This document shows positions 46,061 through 55,697 of a stretch of 64,000 nt of DNA, piece by piece (within the stretch, counting starts at the first letter, position 1; the number at the start of each line of letters is the position of its first letter). Made by a program: the position numbers and the translations under genes. The notes under the pieces were generated by a model. The model ran no database searches and had not been told where the DNA came from. It saw only the letters and a list, made by a program, of their open reading frames with translations. This stretch comes from Neolewinella antarctica (GTDB lineage Bacteria > Bacteroidota > Bacteroidia > Chitinophagales > Saprospiraceae). The stretch spans positions 297,656 through 361,655 of the forward strand of contig NZ_JAATJH010000004.1 in the NCBI RefSeq assembly GCF_011927835.1, in the 5' to 3' direction.

Positions 46061-46819
46061 GTGCAGCATACATTCCTCGTTACCGCCTTCTTCTCGCTTC
46101 TACTCGTGGCCTGCGGACCTACGGAATCCGCAACCGCCAAAACGGACGTGACGACGGACGCTACTTCCGTCGAGCAAGAAACGAACGACGGATGGACCAC
46201 CCTCTTCAACGGCGAAGACCTCACCGGCTGGCACAAGTACGGCGCCGAAGGCATCGGCTCCGCCTGGAAGGTAGCCGACGGCGCAATCTATCTCGACGTA
46301 TCCGATAAGGACGGCTGGCAAACCAACAACGGCGGCGACATCGTCACCGACGAAGCGTACGAAAATTACGAACTGGAACTCGACTGGAAGATCGGCGAGT
46401 GTGGCAACAGCGGCATTATTTACAACGTCCAGGAAACGGCCGACTACGAATACCCCTGGAAAACCGGCCCCGAAATGCAGGTGCTCGACAACACCTGCCA
46501 CCCCGACGCCGAAATCACCACCCACCGTGCCGGCGACCTGTACGACATGGTCTCCGTCAGGGAAGAGAACGTGAAACCCGCCGGTGAGTGGAACACCGCC
46601 AAACTGGTCGTCACCGACGGCAAGGTCGAGCACTGGCTCAACGGCGAAATGCAAGTTTCTTACGCAAACACGGGCGACGATTGGAAAGCGATGATCGCCG
46701 ATTCTAAATTCAAGGACATGCCCGATTGGGGCATGTTTACCGGCGGAAAAATTAGTTTGCAGGACCACGGCAACCCCGTCTGGTTCCGGAACATCCGCCT
46801 GCGTCAACTCAGTAAATAA
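46061..46819 (+). CDS. DUF1080 (3-keto-disaccharide hydrolase-like) lipoprotein
   Basis: A lipoprotein of about 250 residues. The start is ambiguous: GTG 46061 begins directly at the signal peptide, while ATG 46022 adds 13 residues and lies before a TATATTG promoter-like box, so 46061 is preferred. The lipobox is LLLVACG. The DUF1080 domain spans most of the protein (WTTLFNGEDLTGWHKYG, ELDWKIGECGNSGIIYNVQE, GPEMQVLDNTCHPD, NPVWFRNIRLRQL). Such proteins bind or cleave sugars. An MFS gene follows 53 bp later. Confidence 0.87.
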   Translation: MQHTFLVTAFFSLLLVACGPTESATAKTDVTTDATSVEQETNDGWTTLFNGEDLTGWHKYGAEGIGSAWKVADGAIYLDVSDKDGWQTNNGGDIVTDEAYENYELELDWKIGECGNSGIIYNVQETADYEYPWKTGPEMQVLDNTCHPDAEITTHRAGDLYDMVSVREENVKPAGEWNTAKLVVTDGKVEHWLNGEMQVSYANTGDDWKAMIADSKFKDMPDWGMFTGGKISLQDHGNPVWFRNIRLRQLSK

Positions 46820-46872
46820 GCCGAGCTACTTTGCTCGCCTAGCCCTCTTATCTCTACCGTTAATTCAAGATC

Positions 46873-48186
46873 ATGTCCACCATTATTGACAACGGCGCCC
46901 CGGGCCGCGTGCCCGCCGGCGTCCCGGCCAACCGCGACCGCCTGTTTCTCGCCGCCTGCGTAGCGCTTATCGTGACGTCGATGACCTTTGCTATCCGGGC
47001 GGGTATCCTCAAGGACCTGACGGTTGAGTTTGGCCTCGACAACACGCAACTCGGTTACGTTAATTCGATGGCTTTTCTGGGCTTTCCGATCGCCATGATC
47101 GTCGGGGGGCTGCTCTACAACAGCATCGGCCCGAAGCTGATGATGTACTCGGCCTTCGTCTTTCACATGCTCGGTTTGGTGCTCACCATTTTTGCCGGCG
47201 AAGTTTTCGGCCCCTACGCCGACTTGCTTATTTCGACGCTCTTCATTGGGCTGGCGAACGGCTCCGTCGAGGCGGGTTGTAATCCGATGATCTCCGACAT
47301 GTTTCCGGACAAGCAGACGCAGATGCTCAACAAATTTCACGTCTGGTTCCCCGGCGGCATCGTGATCGGCTCCCTGATCGGCTACTTTTTTTCCGCTACG
47401 CTCGGTTGGCAGGGGCTGATCGCCACGATGTTCGTCCCGACGATCCTGTACGCTGTACTCATTTTCGGGCAGGAGTTTCCCCGGTCCGAGAACATCGAAA
47501 GCAATACCGGGGCCAACATTGCCGGCTTATTCAACCCGCTGTTTCTGTTTATTGCGCTGTGCATGACCCTGACGGCGGCTACGGAATTCAGCACGACGCA
47601 GTGGGTGGAGAAAATTCTGAGTGCTTCCGGCGCGCAGCCGTTGATCGTGTTGGCGCTGGTCAGTGGCATTATGGCCACGGGGCGGTTTTTCGCCGGGCCC
47701 ATTATTCATCGGTTTAATCCCACGGGGGTGTTATGGGTATCGGCGGTGCTTTCCGCGCTGGGCATCTACCTACTCAGTACGCTTTCCGGGGGCGCGGTTT
47801 ACGGGGCGGCGGTCGTTTTTGCGCTGGGTGTTTGCTACTTCTGGCCGACGATGATCGGTTTCGTGGGCGAGTATATTCCGCAAACTGGTGCGCTGGGTAT
47901 GAGCCTCGTCGGTGGTGCCGGCATGTTTTCCATGACCATCTGGAACCCCGTCATCGGCGGCTGGCTGGACGAAGCCAAAGCAACGGCGGAAGCTTCCGGT
48001 CTGACCGGTCTCGAAGCCGAGGCGCTTGCCGGGCAGGAGACGCTCGGGGCCATGGTTTGGCTGCCGATTATTCTGATCGTACTGTTCGGGGGGCTCTACT
48101 TTTACATGAAGGGTAAGCGGCCCGTGCCCGCCAGTGCCGTAGTGCTGGACGCCGAAGCCATGTCCCAACCCGGCTCGGCCCGGTAA
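46873..48186 (+). CDS. Major facilitator superfamily transporter
   Basis: A 437-residue inner-membrane transporter with twelve predicted helices. The loop between helices 2 and 3 carries GGLLYNSIGPKLMM in place of a strict MFS signature. NGSVEAGCNPMISDMFPDKQ in the middle resembles sugar-type MFS members. It lies just after the DUF1080 gene, so sugar uptake linked to that enzyme is likely but unproven. Its C-terminus ends close to a repeat element. Confidence 0.85.
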   Translation: MSTIIDNGAPGRVPAGVPANRDRLFLAACVALIVTSMTFAIRAGILKDLTVEFGLDNTQLGYVNSMAFLGFPIAMIVGGLLYNSIGPKLMMYSAFVFHMLGLVLTIFAGEVFGPYADLLISTLFIGLANGSVEAGCNPMISDMFPDKQTQMLNKFHVWFPGGIVIGSLIGYFFSATLGWQGLIATMFVPTILYAVLIFGQEFPRSENIESNTGANIAGLFNPLFLFIALCMTLTAATEFSTTQWVEKILSASGAQPLIVLALVSGIMATGRFFAGPIIHRFNPTGVLWVSAVLSALGIYLLSTLSGGAVYGAAVVFALGVCYFWPTMIGFVGEYIPQTGALGMSLVGGAGMFSMTIWNPVIGGWLDEAKATAEASGLTGLEAEALAGQETLGAMVWLPIILIVLFGGLYFYMKGKRPVPASAVVLDAEAMSQPGSAR

Positions 48187-48196
48187 GTAAGTTCTG

Positions 48197-48214
48197 GGGC
48201 GCGGACGCGGGTGC
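48197..48214. repeat. Repeat arm after the MFS gene
   Basis: GGGCGCGGACGCGGGTGC, followed by CGGGTAATTACGGAAGG, which also occurs in degenerate form at 20855 and 35560. The partner arm is degenerate (GGCCCGCCCCC near 48247-48257). Confidence 0.6.
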
Positions 48215-48277
48215 CGGGTAATTACGGAAGGGAGCGGAGCAACCAAGGCCCGCCCCCAGTGGTTCCCCGGGAAGCCC

Positions 48278-49069
48278 ATGACCGTAGCCAAAACCCTCAA
48301 CCACTACCACGATCTTTACAACCGCCCGGACTTCATCCCGCACGACCCGATCTGCCTCGTCCACGCCTTCGATGACCGGCGCGACCGGGAAATTATCGGC
48401 TTCTGGGTAGCTATCCTCGCCTGGGGCCGGCGCCAGACCATCATCGACAAGGGGACCCAACTCATCGAACTGATGGACGGTCGCCCGTACGAGTTTATCC
48501 TTAACCACACCGAAGCCGACCGCGCCCGCTTTGCCGACTGGAAGCACCGGACGTTCAACTTCGAAGATACCCAGTACTTCCTCCGCTGGCTTCAGCAGTA
48601 CTACCGCGCACACGACAGCCTGGAAGACGCTTTCGCCCGCCACCTCACCCCGGAGGACGACACCATCGAGCCGGCGCTCCGGGGCTTCCACGACCTGTTC
48701 TTCAGCCTTCCCGACGCCCCGCACCGGACGCGCAAGCACGTAGCTACGCCCGCCCGCAAGAGCCGGTGCAAGCGCCTGTGTATGTTCCTCCGTTGGATGG
48801 TCCGGCAGGACGAAAACGGAGTAGACTTTGGGTACTGGACCCGGATCAAACCGAGCCAGTTGTGTTTACCGGTGGACGTACACGTTGAGCGACAAGCGCG
48901 GGAAATGGGCTTGTTGAAGCGCAAGCAGACTGACTGGGCGGCGGTATTGGAGCTAACGGCCAATCTCCGGGCGTTCGACCCGGTTGATCCCTGCCGGTTT
49001 GATTTTGCTCTTTTCGGAGCGGGGGTGAACGGGGCGGTACCGGAAGACCAGCTACCCGTGCGCGAGTAG
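48278..49069 (+). CDS. TIGR02757 (DUF2400) family protein
   Basis: A 263-residue helical protein of the TIGR02757 family. Conserved blocks visible are DPICLVHAFDDRRDREIIGF, WVAILAWGRRQTIIDKG, FFSLPDAPHRTRKHVATPA and LCLPVDVHVERQAREMGLL. The family is conserved in Bacteroidota and related to endonuclease-III-like folds, but no activity is established. Confidence 0.88.
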   Translation: MTVAKTLNHYHDLYNRPDFIPHDPICLVHAFDDRRDREIIGFWVAILAWGRRQTIIDKGTQLIELMDGRPYEFILNHTEADRARFADWKHRTFNFEDTQYFLRWLQQYYRAHDSLEDAFARHLTPEDDTIEPALRGFHDLFFSLPDAPHRTRKHVATPARKSRCKRLCMFLRWMVRQDENGVDFGYWTRIKPSQLCLPVDVHVERQAREMGLLKRKQTDWAAVLELTANLRAFDPVDPCRFDFALFGAGVNGAVPEDQLPVRE

Positions 49070-49155
49070 TAATAGCATTCTGAATTACGCTCACGGCCCG
49101 GGTCTCATCTCTCCGGTAAGATGTTCCAATAAGTACCATCCATTATCTTTACGTT

Positions 49156-50433
49156 ATGTCCACAGTAACACCCATCGTCATCATTGGTGCCGGCCCCGCC
49201 GGAGCCGCCACCGCCTTACGTTTAAGCTACCTCAATATTCCTAGTGTCCTGATCGACAAGTCGGACTTCCCCCGGGATAAGATTTGCGGTGACGCCATCA
49301 GCGGGAAGGTGCCGACGCTCCTGAACCGGCTGGACCCTGCCATAATGGACCGCTTTCGGAAGCGTTTCAGCCCCATTGACGTGTGGGGGATCCGTTTTTT
49401 TCCACCGTCCAAGAAGCTGATCGAGCTGCCCTTTAAAGTGGGGTATGAGCGCGTACCGGACGCTGCGCCCGGCTACGTTTCCAAACGGGAGGATTTTGAT
49501 ATGTTCCTGATTGAGGAAGTGCGCCGCCGGGAGAACATCGAGCTACACCTAAATACGAACGTCACCAAGTGGCAGAAGACGGACGGTGGTTATACGATCG
49601 AGACGAAGGATGGGAAGAAATCCTGGGACTGCCGCTTATTAGTCGACGCCGCGGGAGCCCACTCCCGGTTCAGCCGGAAAGAAGCGAAGCAGGAAGTCGA
49701 CCACGATCACCACGCCGCGGCCGTGCGGGCCTACTACAAGGGCGTCACCGGATTTCACAAGGACAACTTCATCGAGTTGCATTTTCTGGATAAGTACAAC
49801 CCCGGCTACTTCTGGATCTTTCCCCTCCCGAATGGGCAGGCCAACGTGGGGCTGGGGATGCGCTCCGACATCGTCAAACGTAAGCAAGTCAACTTGCGGG
49901 AAGCGCTGGATGAAATCATCGCTTCACCTGAATTCTGCGAGCGCTTTGCCGACGCGGAGCAGGTGGACCCCACCAAAGGTTACGGCCTTCCCCTGGGCTC
50001 TAAGGACCGGGTCCTGTCCGGCGACAATTATCTACTGACGGGGGACGCCGGTCACCTGATCGACCCACTTACGGGGGAGGGCATCGGCAACGCCGTCTAT
50101 TCCGGCTTCATCGCCGCTGAATTAGCCGAGAACTGCCTGAAAGAGAACCGTTTCGATGCGGAGTACCTGAAGGCTTACGACGTTCGGATCGAGCGGGTCC
50201 TCCGTACGGAGTTGAGGCTCAGCTACCGGATGCAGCAGATTATGCAGCACAAGTGGTTGACGAATTTACTCACGGGCATCGTCGCGGCCAACCCCAAGAT
50301 CATCGAGTTGCTCTGTCGGATGTACACGGATTTCGAGTTGCGCAAACAGCTGGTTAAGCCTACGTTCTGGTGGAAGCTGTTCCGAGCTAAGTCCGGTAAA
50401 ATGCCGGCCGTCAATCCCTCATCCGTTAAATAA
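49156..50433 (+). CDS. FAD-dependent oxidoreductase, geranylgeranyl-reductase-like
   Basis: A 425-residue flavoprotein. The N-terminal Rossmann motif is VIIGAGPAGAATALRL (8-23), KICGDAISGK is the PxxKxCG-type motif of the GGR family, and LLTGDAGHLIDPLTGEGIGN (about 295-315) is the second FAD motif. Relatives saturate isoprenoid chains. A TATCTTTA box (49144-49151) lies only 4 bp before the ATG, suggesting an almost leaderless mRNA. Confidence 0.87.
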   Translation: MSTVTPIVIIGAGPAGAATALRLSYLNIPSVLIDKSDFPRDKICGDAISGKVPTLLNRLDPAIMDRFRKRFSPIDVWGIRFFPPSKKLIELPFKVGYERVPDAAPGYVSKREDFDMFLIEEVRRRENIELHLNTNVTKWQKTDGGYTIETKDGKKSWDCRLLVDAAGAHSRFSRKEAKQEVDHDHHAAAVRAYYKGVTGFHKDNFIELHFLDKYNPGYFWIFPLPNGQANVGLGMRSDIVKRKQVNLREALDEIIASPEFCERFADAEQVDPTKGYGLPLGSKDRVLSGDNYLLTGDAGHLIDPLTGEGIGNAVYSGFIAAELAENCLKENRFDAEYLKAYDVRIERVLRTELRLSYRMQQIMQHKWLTNLLTGIVAANPKIIELLCRMYTDFELRKQLVKPTFWWKLFRAKSGKMPAVNPSSVK

Positions 50434-50792
50434 AGCCGAATAAACGGGTTTTTGCCCACTCGGCGGTAACAAATCGGGTGTTCACCCAGTTATGGGGTCA
50501 GTTGATTAAGTTTATATACTAGTGAGTGTAAAACGAGCTCTCGGCCCTGAATTAGGGTACGGGGGTTCTTTTTTGGTCTGGGGTTTATGGTCCATGTTCT
50601 GCAGTGCGTAGAGTTGTACCACAGGCTGCGGACTTCTCACCCATATCCCCTGCACCCGCGGCCTCGCAACTTTATGCTATCTCTAGTGGTTTAGTTGCGA
50701 ATAAAACCTACTTTAACGACACCCCCCAAAAGTCCGCACTTCCGCGGCCCGCGAATGATTTTGTACGCGGCAATACCCAGCATACTAACCTA
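50434..50792. other. 359-bp leader region of rnr
   Basis: No gene is supported. The frame of rnr stays open upstream to 50604, but the translated part is not RNase R-like. A single element arm (50652-50667) lies here. Confidence 0.45.
50652..50667. repeat. Repeat arm in the rnr leader
   Basis: GCACCCGCGGCCTCGC is a right-arm-like copy with one or two changes. The partner is not seen. Confidence 0.4.
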
Positions 50793-53120
50793 ATGGCTAA
50801 TAATAAAACGAAGGGCAGCAAGCTCAAAGCGCGAGATTTGGAACGCGCGATTCTAAAGGAATTGAAGCAGAACGATCGCAAACAATACAACCCCAAGCAA
50901 CTAATCCGCAAACTGAAAGTGAAGAACTCTCAGGATAGCGTGCTAGCGGCCCTGGAAGCACTAGCGGAGAAGAAGCTCGTCAGAAAGAATGACGATTTTA
51001 AATTCCAGGTCGCTAAGAACATCCAACAACAAACTTCCTCCGAGTACACCGAGGGCCGCGTCGACACAACCCGCTCCGGTGATGCGTACATCGTAACGGA
51101 TGGTGACGACCAGGACATCTTCGTCCCCGCCCGCCGGCTCGCTAACGCCCAGAGTGGCGACCTCGTGAAGGTCCGCTACTGGACGCCCGCCCGCCGCCGC
51201 AAACCGGAAGGCGAAGTGGCCGAAGTGCTCGAACGGAGCGTGACGCACTTTGTCGGTACCTACAAGGAATACGATAAGTACGCCGAAATCGAAGTAGAAC
51301 AACCCGGCGGCAACAAAATGCTGGTAGCCGTGCACCGCGGTGAAAACCTCGGCGCGCAAAATAAAGAGAAAGCGGTCGTCCGCATTGACGACTGGGAGCC
51401 GAATCGGTTCGGTCAACTTTCCGGCACGATAACGGCCGTTCTCGGGGAAGAAGGAACGAGCGAGATCGAAATGCAGTCCATTTTGATCAATAATGGCTTT
51501 CAGATCACTTTCTCCGACGAAGTGATCGCCGAGAGTGAAGCGCTACCCAGTAAAATCAGCCCCCAAGAAATCAACATTCGGCGCGACATGCGCGACGTGA
51601 CAACCTTCACGATCGACCCGTTGACGGCGAAAGACTTTGACGACGCACTCTCCATCCAGCACTTAGAGAACGGACAAATTGAGATTGGCATCCACATCGC
51701 CGACGTGAGTCACTACGTGCTGCCCGGTAGCGCGCTGGACAAAGAGGCCGCTGAGCGTACGACCAGCGTCTATTTGGTAGACCGAGTCTGTCCGATGCTC
51801 CCCGAGCGAATTTCTAATGAGCTCTGCTCGCTGCGCCCCCACGAAGACAAGTTGACGTTCTCGGCTGTTTTCTCGTTCGACGCAAAGACTTACCAGATTC
51901 GGAAGCGCTGGTTTGGCCGGACGGTTACGCACTCCGATCGCCGCTTCACGTACGAAGACGCGCAGGAAGTTCTTGATTCGGGTAAGGGTGATTTTGTCGA
52001 GGAGTTACAGCTGATGGATAAAATCTCCAAGAAGCTCCGGAAGAAACGCTTTAAGGAAGGCGCGATTGATTTCGCGACGAACGAAGTACGCTTCAAATTA
52101 GCCGACGACGGCACTCCATTGGAGGTGTACATCAAAGACCGGATCGACACTAACATGTTGATTGAGGACTTTATGCTGCTGGCGAATAAGGAAGTAGCTG
52201 GCTACATCATTAAGAAGGAAGAGAAGTTGAAGGAGAATATTCCCTTCGTCTACCGCGTCCACGACGAGCCGAACCTCGACAAGGTGACTGAGCTGGCTAG
52301 CTTTGCCGAGGCACTGGGTTACAAAATGGACCTGAGCACGCCACGGAGCATCGCCAAGTCCTACACGGCGTTGCTGTCCAAAGCTGCTGAAGACCCGATG
52401 GTAAAAATGCTTTCGCCCATTGCGATCCGGACCATGGCAAAGGCGATCTATACGACCGAGAATATCGGTCATTACGGCCTGGGCTTTGAAAATTATTCTC
52501 ACTTCACCAGCCCCATCCGCCGGTACGCGGACGTACTCGTTCACCGGATTTTAGAAAAGAACCTGGAAAAGGGCAGCCTGTACAAGGCCAACGCCACCAA
52601 GCTGGAGGAGACTTGTAAGCACATCTCCGCCCAGGAGCGCAAGGCAACGACCGCCGAACGGGAGTCCATTAAGTACAAACAAACGGAGTTCATGCTGGAC
52701 AACGTCGGCGAAGAGTTCGACGGCATCATCAACGGCCTGGCCGATTTTGGGGTATTTGTGGAGCTGAGTGCCAACTTCGTGGAAGGGATGATCAGCTACG
52801 ATAACATGGACGAGCCGTACGAGCTCGGTGGCGGTAAACTGTTCATTAAGGGTAAAAAGTCCGGAAAAAAGCTTAAGATGGGTGATGGTCTTCGCGTCCG
52901 GATTGAGGACGTCGACCTGGATCGTCGGAGAATAGATATGTCGTTGGTGAAGGTTATCAACGTTCACGGGGAGGATAATCAGAATGCGGCGGAAGGTAAG
53001 GCGGGGAAAGTCCGGTCGGGCCGGCCCGCACGAGCCAAAACGCAAGATAAGCAGGAGGTTGCCGCGGTCGCGGGTGCCCGGAAGGGTGGTGCGCGGGGTG
53101 GACGCGGTAAGCGCAAATAA
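50793..53120 (+). CDS. rnr: Ribonuclease R
   Basis: A 3'-5' exoribonuclease of 775 residues from the ATG at 50793. An N-terminal helix-turn-helix-like domain (about 15-75), cold-shock-type domains, the RNB catalytic domain with the Asp cluster in TIDPLTAKDFDDALSI (about 335-350) and the C-terminal S1 domain (FDGIINGLADFGVFVELSAN) are all present. The basic tail (KKGG/RGKRK type) ends in Ala/Gly/Arg-rich sequence that contains a repeat arm (53061-53078), read as AAVAGA. RNase R degrades structured RNA and works with PNPase, also in this window. Confidence 0.95.
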   Translation: MANNKTKGSKLKARDLERAILKELKQNDRKQYNPKQLIRKLKVKNSQDSVLAALEALAEKKLVRKNDDFKFQVAKNIQQQTSSEYTEGRVDTTRSGDAYIVTDGDDQDIFVPARRLANAQSGDLVKVRYWTPARRRKPEGEVAEVLERSVTHFVGTYKEYDKYAEIEVEQPGGNKMLVAVHRGENLGAQNKEKAVVRIDDWEPNRFGQLSGTITAVLGEEGTSEIEMQSILINNGFQITFSDEVIAESEALPSKISPQEINIRRDMRDVTTFTIDPLTAKDFDDALSIQHLENGQIEIGIHIADVSHYVLPGSALDKEAAERTTSVYLVDRVCPMLPERISNELCSLRPHEDKLTFSAVFSFDAKTYQIRKRWFGRTVTHSDRRFTYEDAQEVLDSGKGDFVEELQLMDKISKKLRKKRFKEGAIDFATNEVRFKLADDGTPLEVYIKDRIDTNMLIEDFMLLANKEVAGYIIKKEEKLKENIPFVYRVHDEPNLDKVTELASFAEALGYKMDLSTPRSIAKSYTALLSKAAEDPMVKMLSPIAIRTMAKAIYTTENIGHYGLGFENYSHFTSPIRRYADVLVHRILEKNLEKGSLYKANATKLEETCKHISAQERKATTAERESIKYKQTEFMLDNVGEEFDGIINGLADFGVFVELSANFVEGMISYDNMDEPYELGGGKLFIKGKKSGKKLKMGDGLRVRIEDVDLDRRRIDMSLVKVINVHGEDNQNAAEGKAGKVRSGRPARAKTQDKQEVAAVAGARKGGARGGRGKRK
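53061..53078. repeat. Repeat arm in the rnr C-terminal tail
   Basis: GCCGCGGTCGCGGGTGCC, an arm match with one change, lies in frame in the poorly conserved tail of RNase R. Confidence 0.5.
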
Positions 53121-53554
53121 ATTTTGTACGGTTTGTGCTTTAACTGAGTCTGAGGCACTGTCCATACGAATAAATGTGGTAAGGCTGCAACTCACTGGTT
53201 TGAGTGCCGGCGGAGCATTTGGCGGTACTTAGTGGATTAAACTGGCGTAGGTGCTCAAGCTAGTATTTATAGGGCCCGGACGACAAATGAGTCCGAATGA
53301 TGCACAGAAAAGAACCGAATACCGCCTCCGCTTCCGCCCAGACAAGCTATCATCGTTAAGATTACGTTAAACAGACGACCGAAAATCAGTTGCAGTATTT
53401 TTGTAACGGGTTGGTAATTAATGGTTTACCAGGCAGTTGTCAACGTTAAATCTTTCCCAATGGCGTAACTTCGTAACTTTGTGAACGTCTATACCCCCGA
53501 AGGTTCCGAGCTACCGTAGCTACTTTTGGGGTCCTTTCAATAACACATCTGCTT
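53121..53554. other. 434-bp spacer upstream of ompH
   Basis: No supported gene. It contains a -7 box (53474-53481) and a short hairpin near 53278-53293 (CGGAC/GTCCG). Confidence 0.45.
53474..53481 (+). promoter_or_regulatory. -7 box of the ompH-murI cluster (TAACTTTG)
   Basis: Exact TAnnTTTG match, 73 bp before the first ompH ATG. No TTG is seen at the usual spacing. Confidence 0.5.
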
Positions 53555-54073
53555 ATGCGCGTCCGCTCTACGTTTCTCATTATCCTGTTTGCTTGTCTTA
53601 GCCTCGGCTCTACGCTCAGCGCTCAGAAGATCGCCCACATCGACATGGAGCGTGTCCTGGGTAGCATTACGGAATACCAGGACGCTCAGACGCAGCTCGA
53701 TCAACTAGCCGCCAAGTGGCAACAGGAGATCAACCAACAGTACGACGATATCAAAGGCATGTACAACAAGTACCAGGCCGAGCAAGTCCTGCTAACGGAG
53801 GATCAGCGTTCCGGCCGCGAGGAAGAGATTGTCGCAAAAGAAAAATCCGTCCGGGAACTGCAACGCCAACGGTTCGGCGCGGATGGTCTGCTCTTCGATC
53901 GCCGCCAGGAATTGGTGAAGCCAATCCAGGATGCTATTTACGAAGCCGTCGAAGCTTACGCCCGCACGCGGGGTTACGACTACATCCTTGATCGGTCCAG
54001 CGCCGCTGGCATTCTCTTCAGTAGTGAGACTTACGACAAAACGGATGACATTCTACGTGCCCTCCAAAATTAA
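53555..54073 (+). CDS. OmpH/Skp-family periplasmic chaperone, copy 1
   Basis: A 172-residue protein with a signal peptide (about 1-23, ending LSAQ) and a long coiled coil (about 40-120), as in Skp. KIAHIDMERVLGSITEYQ opens the mature domain and RTRGYDYILDRSSAAGILFS closes it. Skp carries unfolded outer-membrane proteins to the BAM machinery. A second copy follows. Confidence 0.9.
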   Translation: MRVRSTFLIILFACLSLGSTLSAQKIAHIDMERVLGSITEYQDAQTQLDQLAAKWQQEINQQYDDIKGMYNKYQAEQVLLTEDQRSGREEEIVAKEKSVRELQRQRFGADGLLFDRRQELVKPIQDAIYEAVEAYARTRGYDYILDRSSAAGILFSSETYDKTDDILRALQN

Positions 54074-54206
54074 TTAGTTAACAGACGCCCGGGCTTACAT
54101 TCCGGATACGTGTCTCTCGATATCCCCAACATAAACCTCACTTGCCAGCCCTCAACTATTCTATTTCGTGCTGGCATTTTCTCAAAACAACTCAATTACC
54201 GCAACA

Positions 54207-54713
54207 ATGAAGAAATTCTTTCAACTCGCCCTCGTGGCCGTCATGATTCTTGCCGCCACGGCAACGGCTACCGCACAGAAGTACGGCTACGTAAACGCCG
54301 ACGAAATCATCGCCGCTCACCCGGAGATGAAGGTCGCCGAATCTAACCTCGAAAGTCTCCAGAAGCAACTCCAGAAGAAGGGAGAAGCCATGGTGCAAAA
54401 ATTCCAGACCGATTACCAAGCACTCGAAGCCAAAGCTCAGGCGGGTGACTTAACCCCCAAGCAGCAGCAGGAAGAAGCGACCAAGCTGGAAGTTCGCCAG
54501 AAAGAGATCGCGGAATTCGAACGTACGATGATCGCCGACCTCCAGGCCAAGCGCGTGGAGCTTCTCGAGCCCATCTACACTTCCGTGAACGAGGCCATCG
54601 AAGCCATCGCCAAGGAGAACGACTACCAGTTTGTCTTCAGCCAGCAAACGCTCCTCTACGGTGACGAATCAGCTGACTTGACGAGCCAAGTAAAGACGAA
54701 GCTCGGTCTCTAG
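54207..54713 (+). CDS. OmpH/Skp-family periplasmic chaperone, copy 2
   Basis: A 168-residue protein from the ATG at 54207; the frame is open to 54168 but the signal peptide (MKKFFQLALVAVMILA...ATAQ) begins at 54207. QKYGYVNADEIIAAHPEM and KENDYQFVFSQQTLLYGDES frame the coiled coil. It is paralogous to copy 1 and probably works with it. A good terminator follows. Confidence 0.9.
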   Translation: MKKFFQLALVAVMILAATATATAQKYGYVNADEIIAAHPEMKVAESNLESLQKQLQKKGEAMVQKFQTDYQALEAKAQAGDLTPKQQQEEATKLEVRQKEIAEFERTMIADLQAKRVELLEPIYTSVNEAIEAIAKENDYQFVFSQQTLLYGDESADLTSQVKTKLGL

Positions 54714-54738
54714 GCTACCAACTTTCGTAACGAGCACG

Positions 54739-54778
54739 CGGGCCGCATCACCTCAATTGGTGGCGCGGCCCGTTTTTG
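54739..54778 (+). terminator. Terminator after the ompH pair
   Basis: CGGGCCGC (54739-54746) with GCGGCCCG (54765-54772), inner pairs CACC/GGTG, then TTTTT. It separates ompH from murI. Confidence 0.8.
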
Positions 54779-54825
54779 TTTAAGCAACGACTAAAGTCCC
54801 AACGTGCGCTAACTATCTTCGGCCA

Positions 54826-55695
54826 GTGAAAAAAATGGATGCACACGCCCCCATCGGGGTTTTTGACTCTGGTATCGGGGGGCTTTCCGTCGCGGCGGCC
54901 GTCGCGGAACTGTTGCCGCGAGAAGATATCCTGTACGTGTCCGATAATCAGCGGGCACCCTACGGCCCCCGGGAGGCAGCGGAGATTTTGGCTTATAGCG
55001 AGGAAATCACCCGGTTTTTACTGAAGTGCGGTGCGAAGATGATCGTGGTTGCCTGTAATACCGCCACCAGCGTTGCCATTGATCGATTGCGAGAAGAATT
55101 TCCGGAGGTACCGTTTGTCGGTTTGGAGCCAGCGGTTAAACCCGCGGCTAACGGAAATGTGGTGGGGGTGTTGGCCACGGAAGCGACACTAAACAGCGAG
55201 CGCTATCTAGCTTTACGCGATAAACACTTGAGCAAAAAAGTGGTGCTGGAAAATCCCTGTCGGGGCTTGGTCTCAATCATAGAAGCGGAACAACCGGGTA
55301 GTAACGCCTTACGGGATAAACTCCGCGTCATCATTACCCCCATGATATCACTGGGTTTAGATACGCTCGTACTTGGGTGTACGCATTACCCGATGATCAA
55401 GGAAGACATTCAATTCATCGCTGGACCGGACGTGCGAATCATTGACCCCTCCCCGGCGGCAGCCAAGCAAGTTGCCCACGTTCTTTCGGCTATGCGGGGG
55501 GGCGTGGATTCTCCGGACTCACCCCAAAATCCCGGCACCCGCGATGCGCCAATTACCCCCGTACTTAGTCGGGGCAATCTCGCCCACGATTTTATCTGTA
55601 CCGGAAACAGCGTGGCCTTGCAACGTGCCCTCCTGCGCTTATCTTCGCTCAACCGGAGGCGGCGCTGGGTGCTGCCGTTCGGAAAAATAAATTAA
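54826..55695 (+). CDS. murI: Glutamate racemase
   Basis: Makes D-glutamate for peptidoglycan. It has 289 residues (GTG start; the ATG at 54835 is an alternative). The catalytic cysteines are Cys77 (VACNTAT) and Cys185 (LGCTHYP). The N-terminal IGVFDSGIGGLSV and APYGPR are standard. An unusual low-complexity stretch (about 224-246: RGGVDSPDSPQNPGTRDA) sits before the last helices and overlaps repeat-arm-like DNA (55534-55550), so it may be a small in-frame insertion. Confidence 0.93.
   Translation: MKKMDAHAPIGVFDSGIGGLSVAAAVAELLPREDILYVSDNQRAPYGPREAAEILAYSEEITRFLLKCGAKMIVVACNTATSVAIDRLREEFPEVPFVGLEPAVKPAANGNVVGVLATEATLNSERYLALRDKHLSKKVVLENPCRGLVSIIEAEQPGSNALRDKLRVIITPMISLGLDTLVLGCTHYPMIKEDIQFIAGPDVRIIDPSPAAAKQVAHVLSAMRGGVDSPDSPQNPGTRDAPITPVLSRGNLAHDFICTGNSVALQRALLRLSSLNRRRRWVLPFGKIN
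55534..55550. repeat. Repeat arm inside murI
   Basis: GGCACCCGCGATGCGCC resembles the right arm. A GGCGTGGA just upstream (55501-55508) could be the left arm of a very short copy. Confidence 0.45.
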
Positions 55696-55697
55696 CC

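Noticed and set aside
47770-48300. Minus-strand frame over the MFS gene end
   Set aside because: It overlaps the confident MFS gene and contains repeat-derived sequence; no recognisable domain.
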